This document shows, in pieces, positions 32,746 through 40,514 of a DNA stretch of 64,000 bases. The DNA is from Candidatus Latescibacterota bacterium (GTDB lineage Bacteria > Krumholzibacteriota > Krumholzibacteriia > WVZY01): NCBI GenBank assembly GCA_011772205.1, contig WVZY01000064.1:1-64000 (forward strand). Direction: 5' to 3'. How positions within the stretch are numbered: the first letter of the stretch is position 1; each line of letters opens with the position of its first letter. The notes under the pieces were generated by a model. The model was not told the origin of the DNA. It ran no database searches and worked only from the letters and a program-made list of their open reading frames with translations. Position numbers and translations under genes: made by a program.

Positions 32746-33162
32746 ATGACTGACAGAGTTATCAAAGTCAACTATTGCAGCACTACTGTCACTAGCCGCG
32801 CCGGGCAGGGTGCTAAGGTGCTGTCCGAGCTCAAGAAGGCCGGCGTCAATCTGGCTGCATTTACGGGATTCCCAACCAGAGGCGGCAAAGCCCAGCTCGA
32901 TTTTATCGCCGAGAACATGACCCCCGTCCGTCGGGTTTTCAAGGAACATGGCTGGAAGTTGAGCAAGACCAAAAGGGGATTTCTCATTTATGGTGACGAT
33001 AAAGTTGGTGCTGTCTTCAAGCACGTCCAGAAGCTTGCCGATAAGAGAATCAACATCACTGCGGCCGATGCGGTGCGAGCAGGTAAGGGGCGTTATGGGA
33101 TGCTCCTCTGGGTCAAACCGAAAGACTTTGCTCGAGCGGCGAGAATACTGAAAGCCAAATAG
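32746..33162 (+). CDS. ACT-like domain protein
   Basis: A 138-residue soluble protein. It appears to hold two ACT-like halves: residues about 5-75 (TSRAGQGAKVLSELKKAGVN, then a strand ending AQLDFIAEN) and about 85-138 (a strand GFLIYGDD, then a helix and INITAADAVRAGKGRYGMLLWV). ACT pairs usually bind amino acids and regulate enzymes or transcription. No enzyme is fused or adjacent, so this may be a free regulatory subunit. AGGAGG precedes the ATG. A strong inverted repeat starts at its stop codon. Confidence 0.72.
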   Translation: MTDRVIKVNYCSTTVTSRAGQGAKVLSELKKAGVNLAAFTGFPTRGGKAQLDFIAENMTPVRRVFKEHGWKLSKTKRGFLIYGDDKVGAVFKHVQKLADKRINITAADAVRAGKGRYGMLLWVKPKDFARAARILKAK

Positions 33163-33224
33163 CCTTAATGCATCAAAAATGAACGCCTCACGCAAAGTCG
33201 AGGCGATTGTTGACGCATTAAGGC
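33162..33224. repeat. Two-tier inverted repeat after the ACT-like gene
   Basis: An outer inverted repeat of 15 bases (14 paired) spans 33162-33176 and 33210-33224 (GCCTTAATGC with its complement), enclosing a second, perfect hairpin CGCCTC (33184-33189) with GAGGCG (33200-33205). The structure begins within the stop codon. No T-run follows, so classic intrinsic termination is doubtful. It could be a transcript-end stabiliser, a cruciform or a protein-binding site. Confidence 0.6.
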
Positions 33225-33373
33225 AGAATGATAAGTTCAATTATGCAAGCATGTGCCCCTTATCCAGGAGCACAGGGATCACATGACTTGCAGAGGGTTC
33301 GTGGTTCCTCAGCCCGCCGCTGACAGACCCAATAAAGGGCCGAGCGGTGAGGACTTTTAGTCCTCTTCGTTTC

Positions 33374-34144
33374 CTAGTCAATCCTGCGTGCGCGCACTCC
33401 AAAATCGACGTTGTCATTCACCCAGGCGAAAAAGTGCTCCTGATGATTCAATGGAGTTCCTGGTACCAATATCTTAGGATCCTTCCAGGACACCATTACA
33501 TCGGCATCTTGAGTCCATATCTTGACTCTCTTGCGCTTGACACTTGTCTGCCAGCTCTTTCCAACAACAGCGTCGGTATACAGTAACCGAATGGTAACAC
33601 TCCTGGCGAGCCTCTCGAGTGGCTTGACAACGATGCTTTGATAGTTCGTTTTGCCATCCTTCTTCACATCAGGGATACCGTCGCTCACCATGACTATTGT
33701 GATCGGCCTGAGGACAAGATTTTTGCTTCTTACTGTATACGCAACTTGCTCGAAGAAAGCGTTGAAATCCGTGTATGGATTCGGCTCTTCCTTCGGAAAC
33801 ATTTTCCGCAGCGTTTCAGCTATTTCCTCCATGGATTTATTCTCGAAGGTTTGAATCGGATAAAACGTCTTCGGCTCATCAGCTCGAGCACCACCGATAG
33901 AACTCACAAACAGCGCTTTCGGGACTTCCAACCCGCCAATACTATTGAGATGACAATATAAATATCGCGCAAGGAAGTCTATCGAGTCATCGAAATGCGG
34001 TCCATTCATGAAGGAACCGCTCACGTCCACACCAACGAACATCGACATTCTAGGCTTGGGGCCGTCGCTATTGCCCGACAAGTTGCAGCCGTTGACTATG
34101 ACTAGCAAGACGATGGCAAACAGAGTTATTCTACGCTTGTTCAT
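33374..34144 (-). CDS. von Willebrand A-like domain lipoprotein
   Basis: A 256-residue lipoprotein (lipobox VNGC). The mature part resembles a vWA fold: a first strand with MFVGVDVSGSF (the DxSxS metal-site motif), and a later IVMVSDGIPD strand with the second aspartate. The residues between are helical. Such domains bind partner proteins through a metal ion. The start is ATG at 34144, with GGAG upstream; an extension to a TTG three codons earlier lacks support. It lies 24 bases downstream of a polytopic membrane protein gene, so the two are co-transcribed and probably interact. Confidence 0.75.
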   Translation of the reverse strand: MNKRRITLFAIVLLVIVNGCNLSGNSDGPKPRMSMFVGVDVSGSFMNGPHFDDSIDFLARYLYCHLNSIGGLEVPKALFVSSIGGARADEPKTFYPIQTFENKSMEEIAETLRKMFPKEEPNPYTDFNAFFEQVAYTVRSKNLVLRPITIVMVSDGIPDVKKDGKTNYQSIVVKPLERLARSVTIRLLYTDAVVGKSWQTSVKRKRVKIWTQDADVMVSWKDPKILVPGTPLNHQEHFFAWVNDNVDFGVRARRID

Positions 34145-34168
34145 GGCGATCAACTCCAGGCTAAGACG

Positions 34169-35524
34169 TTAGACATCTTCCAAGGACGGCTTGCTCTGTC
34201 TCGAAGCATTTATGACAAAGGGATCATCTTCAACTGGAGCCGCCGTCGGGATATTGTCGACTATCGGTTCCGGTTCCTGCGATTTGACTTTGGGCGAATT
34301 CTGTCTCTTCGCAGGCTCCGATCTGAGTAATTCTGATTCTCGCCTGATGCTCCTGATCAGGTCTTCCGAGTACTTGATTGCATCAATATCTTTAAAAGGA
34401 AGCCGGAACAAATGCTGGTTGATCACACAAAGCGTGCAGAAATTCAATCCAGCAGCAATCACCTGGAGAGGAGGCAGCAGAAATGCCGCGATTAGATCCT
34501 CGCCTTTCTCCTTCATCCAGACCGATTCCTTTTTGATTCTTTCCCAATACTCACCTGATATCTCGAGCACATGACTCTCGACAGGTTTGCCTCGCGAGTT
34601 GGTCTTCAAGCCCCTGCCCTGAATGACGGCCATAATGGTGGGAGTACCATGACTGGCGAACAAGAACCACGAGAGACTTCTGACTCCGAACCAAACAAAA
34701 CCCGCTATTGCGAGCGTCCAGAACACGCCGAGCTCGAAATTCTCCGAATACTGTGCGAACCAGGGGACGAGCGAATCGACGAACTCCCTGTACAGGAAAA
34801 CAACTTCGACGAACAGCACGACCATCTCGATCGCTCCTATGCGGGCTATTGTCGCAACACGCTTTGTTTTGAACGAATCCACAAATGTTGAAAGAACCGC
34901 ATAACTACCCAGTACGACAAAAAACAGGAACAAGAAGAGAGGCAGACGGACGAACGCCTCGCTCATCGTCTCGCCGGTTATGTTGGAAAACGTGTCTATC
35001 ACCAAAGGAGACATGACATAGGTAAATATTGTTGTTTCGACCAAACACCAGGACAATGTTAATGCAACAGCGATCCATGGAATCGGCGATCTAACGACAC
35101 TTTGCCCCATCTGCTTGAGCATATAGGCCGGCATGAGCAACACATCATGTACGATTGCCCAAACACCAAGAGCCACCATTCGCAGTATACCGAGGAGCGC
35201 AACAACAAGATTAAAAATGAATTGAAAGACGCCTCCCCAGAAGGAAAGTATCGATTTCCCCAAATCCCACCATGTGACAAACAGCGCTGTGACGTATTCC
35301 TGACGTTTTTGCCGGATCGGCACGGTCAGGACGCATGCGATGCTCGCCCAGCAGCTCAGTAATATGACTCCGGCGGGCAGCAGGACGAGTATTCTTTTTG
35401 CGGTCAGAAGCCACAAGGGATCACCTGCACCCCAGGCAAAGCGCAGGAAAACTTCCTGGAAGTACATCGGGAAAAATAGCGCAGATAGAATTATTTTAAT
35501 GATTCCGCTCGTGTTATTGAACAT
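34169..35524 (-). CDS. Polytopic membrane protein with charged C-terminal tail
   Basis: A 451-residue integral membrane protein with about seven or eight hydrophobic segments (for example ILVLLPAGVILLSCWASIAC, FIFNLVVALLGILRMVALGV, LPLFLFLFFVVLGSYAVLS). A hydrophilic tail follows after about residue 370, with a Ser/Pro/Glu-rich end (PKVKSQEPEPIVDNIP). I do not recognise the family. The start is ATG at 35524 (MFNNTSG) with GGGGA upstream; an upstream TTG in frame has no ribosome site. It heads a two-gene unit with the vWA lipoprotein, so it may be the membrane partner of that domain. Confidence 0.72.
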   Translation of the reverse strand: MFNNTSGIIKIILSALFFPMYFQEVFLRFAWGAGDPLWLLTAKRILVLLPAGVILLSCWASIACVLTVPIRQKRQEYVTALFVTWWDLGKSILSFWGGVFQFIFNLVVALLGILRMVALGVWAIVHDVLLMPAYMLKQMGQSVVRSPIPWIAVALTLSWCLVETTIFTYVMSPLVIDTFSNITGETMSEAFVRLPLFLFLFFVVLGSYAVLSTFVDSFKTKRVATIARIGAIEMVVLFVEVVFLYREFVDSLVPWFAQYSENFELGVFWTLAIAGFVWFGVRSLSWFLFASHGTPTIMAVIQGRGLKTNSRGKPVESHVLEISGEYWERIKKESVWMKEKGEDLIAAFLLPPLQVIAAGLNFCTLCVINQHLFRLPFKDIDAIKYSEDLIRSIRRESELLRSEPAKRQNSPKVKSQEPEPIVDNIPTAAPVEDDPFVINASRQSKPSLEDV

Positions 35525-36022
35525 GACTGATCCCCCAAACCGTTGAGCCAAAATATGGGCTTGCTAGCCCCCTTTACGATTTATTGTGTTGAATATCGCA
35601 AATCCCACCAATTAGTGGGACCACATGAATGTTCCTCATGATTGGCTGGTTCTTCGGCGCATAATCCATGCCCGGCTCAATCCGGCCCTGGCGCATTGCT
35701 GCTCAGATTCGCGCAACGTTCCCCATTGTGCCCTTTAATTGCGGAAAGAACCGGCTCCCCCCGTGGGCCGTTTCCCATGCGTATTCATGGAAAATGTTGT
35801 AAAAAGCACGTCCGGGGGGCCTAAATTGGCCCGTTAGGAAATGCCCAGAAGTTGCTTTTACTTCTTTGGTAGGGACTTACAACGCCTATAACCCGAATGT
35901 AGGTGAAATCGAGGGCGCATTCTTCAGAGGTGCACTTCGCAATGCAACCGGCACACTCAATGAGCCTGTTGTCGCCATGCTCCATGCAAATTCATAGCCT
36001 TTTTGACCAGAATATGAGGCGT
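35525..36022. other. Intergenic region without recognisable gene
   Basis: About 500 bases between two minus-strand units. It has only small hairpins (TCCCACCAATTAGTGGGA near 35605; AGAAGT...ACTTCT near 35850) and no supported ORF. It should include the promoter of the membrane protein / vWA pair and the end of the amidohydrolase transcript. Confidence 0.45.
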
Positions 36023-37096
36023 CTAATGCACACAGGACAAGCTTTCCGGATACCGGGCCAGTATTTCGAGGAGATCCGGAGTAACTTCCTTCAAAAACTC
36101 CGTCTGCGAAAACGTCTTCATAATAAGGGCGCGATTTTTTTCACAGCTGTAATCCTCGAATTCCTCCGAGACGTCGCCTGATTCCTTTGAGTCGAGATCG
36201 TACGTCTTGACCGGTTGGTCGCATGAAAAGTCGAACGCCGCTAAATCGAGGAAACGGATCGATGGATTGGTCTTCGTACGGAAATGGATTCTTCGGTTGG
36301 CAATATCGTAAACGATGCTCCACCATGTATACTCTTGCGAACCGACTTTATCCAGTATCTCAAATGCATAGCTCATTGACTTGCCGGGAGGACCGGGTGC
36401 ATAGGCATCCAACATCTTTGACGCCCATACGAATCTGCCCAAGCTGCTGCCTTCGGCAATGAATTCTTCGTTCGTTTCATCTCCATCGAATCGATTCAGG
36501 AAATCAAGCGATGTGTCTTACCTGCTGTTCGTTAGAACATGGACAGGAAAGCTCTTCCCCGAATGGATCACTCGCTCGCCGTCGATGAATTCAATGCTTG
36601 CGCAGTCCCCGTTCCGGTCGCACACCAGATAATGGATTTTTGATGGACTATCGGAATTGATTCGGATGAGAGAATCGGTAGCGATGACTTCTGCTACCGT
36701 GCCGCAGTTATCCAGCTGGTACTGAATCCACTGCAGGGTGTTGACCGCCGGCCTGGAATCGGGCTCCGGATAGGTTGAACTATCCATCCACATATTGTCC
36801 ACAACCAGACCAGCCTCGTTCATGCCGCCCATCGGCATCTCACGGCCGTACATATTGAACGTTACGCTCCCATATTTGGAGACCCATTGCGCAGGATTCG
36901 AGAAGGTAGCTGCATGTTTAGCGACGTTACGCTTGTTGATGATTACCACTCCATAGCCCATATGGTAGTCGAAGTTCTTACCGAATACCGTTTTGTCCCC
37001 TTTACCGAGGCAGAAGGTGCTGCAGGTGTGGCCTGTCTCCGATGCAATGCATGCGAGCAAAAGCAATGCTGGCAAGAAGGCAAGGCGTTTCAACAT
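36023..37096 (-). pseudogene. Linear amide C-N hydrolase (Ntn/choloylglycine-hydrolase type), interrupted by TAA
   Basis: An exported N-terminal-nucleophile hydrolase. The signal peptide (MLKRLAFLPALLLLACIA) leads to HTCSTFCLGKGDKTVFGKN, whose cysteine would become the nucleophile after cleavage. GGMNEAGLVVDNMW and IHYLVCDRNGDCASIEF are typical of the family. After VLTNSR an in-frame TAA occurs (36518-36520), and the same frame then continues without break for another 164 codons (DTSLDFLNRFDG ... FVWASKMLDAY ... to 36023). Family members have Tyr in the LTN.xY position, so TAT or TAC to TAA is the likely change. As read, the gene makes a truncated product and is probably dead, unless the base is an error. 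The ATG at 37096 has AGGAGG upstream. It follows the TetR gene by 16 bases. Confidence 0.8.
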
Positions 37097-37112
37097 AGAA
37101 TGTCCTCCTTGG

Positions 37113-37730
37113 CTACTTCGAATCTTTAGTAGATACCTCCTCATCCCGGGGCGGGCCCGGAGTATAAAAGTCCATGAAGATGGCTTTCAATTCGTCCTTG
37201 CTCGAACCTTCCACCGATTCGAGGGTACCCGATATAAGGAGAGAGACGAATCCATGAAGCAGAATCCAACCGATCATTGCACCTTTGCGAGGGTCGTCTC
37301 TGTATAGGCCTTTTGCGGCCAGATCTTCCAGCATCTTCCTGGCAGCGAGATAGGAGAAATGCAGAGTTTCGTACTCATCCCCCCTTACCAGGGTTTTATC
37401 GAGCAATTCCTCCATGAAGTGCCTGTAGAGATGTGGATTATCTTCCGCGAATTCAATATAGATTTCCCCTAAGGTACGGATGGCTGATTGAGGATCCCTC
37501 GTGGGATCGATCTGTCCGATCTTTTCGTTGAGCTTTCGTGCTGTCCGCAGCTTGATTTGAACGAAAATGTGCTCTTTCGATTTGAAATAATAGTACAGCG
37601 TAGTGGGAGTGACTCCGACTTCTTTGGCCAGGCGGCGCATGTTCAAAGCGAAATGCCCATCGGCTGCAACGATCTTTTCGGCTACCGAGAGAATTCTCTC
37701 CGGCAATTCTGGGTTGGGGAGTCGGGTCAT
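37113..37730 (-). CDS. TetR-family transcriptional regulator
   Basis: A 205-residue regulator. The N-terminal helix-turn-helix domain is clear (ILSVAEKIVAADGHFALNMR, then LAKEVGVTPTTLYYYFKSKE); the C-terminal helices (about 60-190) would bind an unknown small molecule and dimerise. The start is ATG 37730; a TTG three codons upstream is possible, and neither has a strong ribosome site. It sits directly upstream of the interrupted amide hydrolase, so it likely controls itself and that gene. A palindrome 23 bases upstream of its start is a candidate operator. The TetR call is secure; the ligand is unknown. Confidence 0.9.
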   Translation of the reverse strand: MTRLPNPELPERILSVAEKIVAADGHFALNMRRLAKEVGVTPTTLYYYFKSKEHIFVQIKLRTARKLNEKIGQIDPTRDPQSAIRTLGEIYIEFAEDNPHLYRHFMEELLDKTLVRGDEYETLHFSYLAARKMLEDLAAKGLYRDDPRKGAMIGWILLHGFVSLLISGTLESVEGSSKDELKAIFMDFYTPGPPRDEEVSTKDSK

Positions 37731-37752
37731 AACATCCAAAAACTCATATTTT

Positions 37753-37766
37753 TTATTTTAAAATAA
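37753..37766. promoter_or_regulatory. Perfect 14-bp palindrome, candidate TetR operator
   Basis: TTATTTTAAAATAA is an exact palindrome located 23 bases upstream of the TetR-family start in an AT-rich promoter-like stretch (37740-37810). TetR proteins bind palindromes of this size next to their own promoters. AT-rich palindromes also arise by chance. Confidence 0.45.
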
Positions 37767-38042
37767 GTTTTAAATATAACTGCGTTAATATTACATAGTT
37801 CTAATTATCTTGTCAAGCACCATTTCAAGAGGCCGCCCAGCTCATTCGCTTGATCGAAGCGGATGGCCGATTCCTGCCAGGAAGATCCGATTTTTTGATA
37901 AGACGACACCGGCACTCGCCTGGCTTGGAGATCGTTCTTAATCTCATGGCCCGGCTAAGTGCCGGCGCTCTTGTCTCGAGGTTGGGAGCCATAAAGCCAC
38001 ACTGACGGCCTCCTGGTTCCGGCACCCAAACTGGATGAGCAC

Positions 38043-38510
38043 TTATTTCAGCATCACCATTTTCCTTACCGTTCTCACATCACCAGCGACAAGGTGCGCA
38101 AAATAAATGCCCGAAGCCACGTGCTGTCCTCTATGGTCACGACCATCCCACAGCACTTCATGTACGCCGGACGGAAGGCTCTCTCCCAAGAGAGTTCGTA
38201 TGAGGACGCCTCTAGCGTCATATATCCTCAAGGACACTCTTCCTGATGTTACGAGCGCGAAACGAATCGTTATTGATGGATTGAACGGATTCGGATAGAT
38301 GGACGTAATCTCTGTGACCTTTGGGACATCGCTGGGGAGTTCCTCACTCGGTGGGCTGTCCCCGTCATCCAATACAACAGGTGGTTCTTCCGGTGACAGC
38401 ACGACCGGCTCACCCAGCTCGAAGATATTGGAGACAAGGTAGTCAACTCCATCCACGCTCTGATAATGCAGCCCAATCGGGCCGTAGGAACGCGATATCT
38501 TTATCTTACC
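38043..38510 (-). pseudogene. C-terminal remnant of a FlgD-Ig-tailed secreted protein
   Basis: About 155 residues without signal peptide. The end is a complete FlgD-Ig sorting domain (SIYPNPFNPSITIRF, then LRIYDARGVLIRTLL, WDGRDHRG, ASGIYF, VRKMVMLK), preceded by an acidic/proline linker (VLSPEEPPVVLDDGDSPPS) and a stub of a beta domain (ISRSYGPIGLHYQSVDG). An ORF can be extended to a GTG at 38555 in this frame, but only by overlapping a different gene remnant, and there is no ribosome site. I read it as the last part of a larger secreted protein whose front is missing. Confidence 0.62.
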
Positions 38511-38511
38511 T

Positions 38512-38799
38512 TCACTTTCCGTAGCCGAAATTGACATTTCCCCTGCCGCGATCACGCAGGATGATTTTCAAGATGCCGTCTTCCAGCAGGAAAGTGATGT
38601 AAACCTTTTTATCCTTGCTCCGGGAGTGCTCGAAGGAGTTGAGGCACGCCTCGATGAGTGCCATTGCGACCTCGGCCGATTTGTCTTCACCGAACTCCAT
38701 GACTTCCGCAACGGCCTCGGCCGTTCTGCATGCCGCCAGCTCCATGTTCTGAAGTATAGGTGTCGTCAGTTCGACGACTTTATTCGATGCCCTCGGCAT
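38512..38799 (-). pseudogene. Truncated anti-sigma-factor-like (RsbW-type) ATPase domain
   Basis: 95 residues that match the front of a GHKL ATPase of the RsbW/SpoIIAB kind: a helix with MALIEACLNSFEHSRSKDKK (the N-box, Asn with following His) and ILKIILRDRGRGN (the G1 box start). A complete domain needs about 40 more residues with the GxGL lid and a final strand. Here the frame ends at once (NVNFGYGK then stop), and sequence of an unrelated secreted-protein gene begins. No good ribosome site is seen. It looks like a deletion junction. If expressed it would be non-functional. Confidence 0.6.
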
Positions 38800-39342
38800 A
38801 ATTTCTACGGAAAGTCACCTTCCCACGTTCAAGATTTTTGGGTCTGTCTCGAGGAGGAAAACGAGGCAAGTCATTATGTTACAATTGAATAGATTTTTCT
38901 TGGGCGCTAATGGCAACACCCACGGCCTCTCTGGTTTTGACGCGGCGAGAGCGGGGAAGCCGATTCTGGCTCTTCGGGACCTGTGATCGAACACCTTTGC
39001 TTAAGCCCTAGCATGAATTCAATAATGGGGCAACCTAATATCCGCTGCCTGGCACTTGGGGCCGCCAGCCGTATTTTGGCCGGCCCATCTCTTCGACTCT
39101 AACGCTGCTCGCGAGCTTTGTTGCGCTCTTGCTGTCGCTTCGCCATGTGGACAATGAACGATCGAGCTGTCCGTTGAGATTGGTTCGAGCATTATCGGCT
39201 GGAGTGGGGCTATAACGCTCGAGGGAGCACCCTTCGGGGTGCTCCCTCTCTCTTTCCAGGAAACAGTGCATTTCGTTTCAGTTTTTAGCAGCTCTGAGTA
39301 CCCAGCACTATAGGAGCTTCAAATGAGACGGCTTCATGAAAA
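38800..39342. other. Intergenic region with one orphan hairpin
   Basis: About 540 bases without a supported gene. It contains one strong terminator-like hairpin (39221-39255), listed separately. Other ORFs here are short and lack ribosome sites. Confidence 0.45.
39221..39255 (+). terminator. Strong terminator-like hairpin without an upstream plus-strand gene
   Basis: GAGGGAGCACCC pairs with GGGTGCTCCCTC around a tiny TTC-G loop (39221-39248), followed by TCTCTTT. This has the shape of an intrinsic terminator read on the plus strand, although the T-tract is imperfect. No plus-strand gene is recognised in the 5 kb upstream, so either a non-coding transcript ends here or the hairpin is a remnant. 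Confidence 0.55.
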
Positions 39343-40152
39343 CTATTTGTATAGCTGTTTGATAGCTCCCCAGGTCTTGCCCTCTTCCGGGGTTCCTGAT
39401 GTTCTCAGGAAACTCGGCGCACTCAACGGGCCATCGGGGCAGGTCTCATTGTAGTCGACCAGCTCGTCCTTGATGTTCCCGCCCTCGGTCTTGATCAATC
39501 CATTGGGCTTACTGCCAATGGGATAGGATGCAAGATAGGCGTCAGCGGCAGCAATGTCACCGATAATGGAACCGTCTCCTCCGGTCAGCAGATTGAACTT
39601 AGCCGCAATCAGATGCTGAGCCAGGATGATCGTTATATCACCCCTCGTAGGCATATCGAAGATGGCCATCAGCTGAGCTTTGTTGTACAGTACCCCGCCA
39701 AGCGTCAGCTCATCCACCGGCCATTCATCCGGACGATTTTTCCAGAAGCCCGGAGTGCCACAGCCCCCGTTCCCATCACACGGGCAGTTGAACGGAACGG
39801 AGAATTGCCTGTAGTTATAGCCGTACAGATTGAAATAGAACAGACCTTCTGCCACGTAATCACCGCATAGCTCCATGCCCCAAGGCTGAGAAATGGCAAA
39901 CGGATGCAGGCCTGTCGAGCCGGAAATGGGTATGGATCCAGTAAACGAGGCCACGATGGTACTATTTTGAATGAGATCCACTTCATAAAACAGGTCGAAC
40001 GAATAGGTGCCATCCAGGTAAATGGATCCGGATACCTGCCAGCCTTCGCAATTCGCGCCGGGAGTGAAATCCTGGAAATAACAGGCCCATGCAACGCCGA
40101 TGAAAGCAATCACGAGTACGGGTATCGTCAGAAACAGCAATTTTTTGTTCAT
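39343..40152 (-). CDS. Exported GFWK-domain protein with WG..K.LY tail
   Basis: A 269-residue secreted protein. After a signal peptide (LLFLTIPVLVIAFIGVAWA), residues about 25-125 form a beta domain. Then comes CGTPGFWKNRPDEWP, the start of a domain widespread in secreted proteins (GFWKxxPxxWP ... LAQHLIAAKFNLLTG), which here runs to about 235. Cysteines frame its start (CPCDGNGGCG). The end is SGTPEEGKTWGAIKQLYK. The final 16 residues match the C-terminal tails of two other secreted proteins in the window at the same spacing. The gene is monocistronic, with a GGGG-type ribosome site. Confidence 0.82.
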   Translation of the reverse strand: MNKKLLFLTIPVLVIAFIGVAWACYFQDFTPGANCEGWQVSGSIYLDGTYSFDLFYEVDLIQNSTIVASFTGSIPISGSTGLHPFAISQPWGMELCGDYVAEGLFYFNLYGYNYRQFSVPFNCPCDGNGGCGTPGFWKNRPDEWPVDELTLGGVLYNKAQLMAIFDMPTRGDITIILAQHLIAAKFNLLTGGDGSIIGDIAAADAYLASYPIGSKPNGLIKTEGGNIKDELVDYNETCPDGPLSAPSFLRTSGTPEEGKTWGAIKQLYK

Positions 40153-40514
40153 GTTCTTACCCCTTTAATTTAAATAACTTACTTCCCAATTTAGCTAGAA
40201 ATAAGCCTCAAATCCACCTCCTATGGGACAGAATTCGCATGAGAATGCGCGTTGTCGCACCATGGGCCAAATTAAATTTATATCATACCTTAAGGTTAGA
40301 ATTCAAGCGAAAAATCAAAATGCGGGCAATTAGCTGTGCGTTCCTATCGAGTCACTCATGAATCTTTTGCGGTTCATTATCTACTTATCGGGACCTTTAA
40401 ATCCACTACTATGGGGCGTAGCTTCCAGATTAATCTTCAGATTAGAAGTATTTTTTTATTAAGTGGCGCAGTCAGCCGGGCTTTTTGAAATCCAGAACTC
40501 AAAAGAGATGCTGG
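40153..40514. other. Intergenic region without recognisable gene
   Basis: About 360 bases, AT-rich around 40200-40330, where the promoter of the GFWK protein should lie. A weak hairpin near 40433 (CTTCAGATTAGAAG) with a T-run on the plus strand serves no visible gene. Nothing else seen. Confidence 0.45.

Noticed and set aside
33346-33372. GAGGACT-TTT-AGTCCTC hairpin as terminator
   Set aside because: A perfect but short stem with no T-run in either direction; no support beyond a chance palindrome.
39035-39271. A 78-codon minus-strand ORF overlapping the orphan hairpin
   Set aside because: No ribosome site, improbable composition, and it reads straight through the hairpin.
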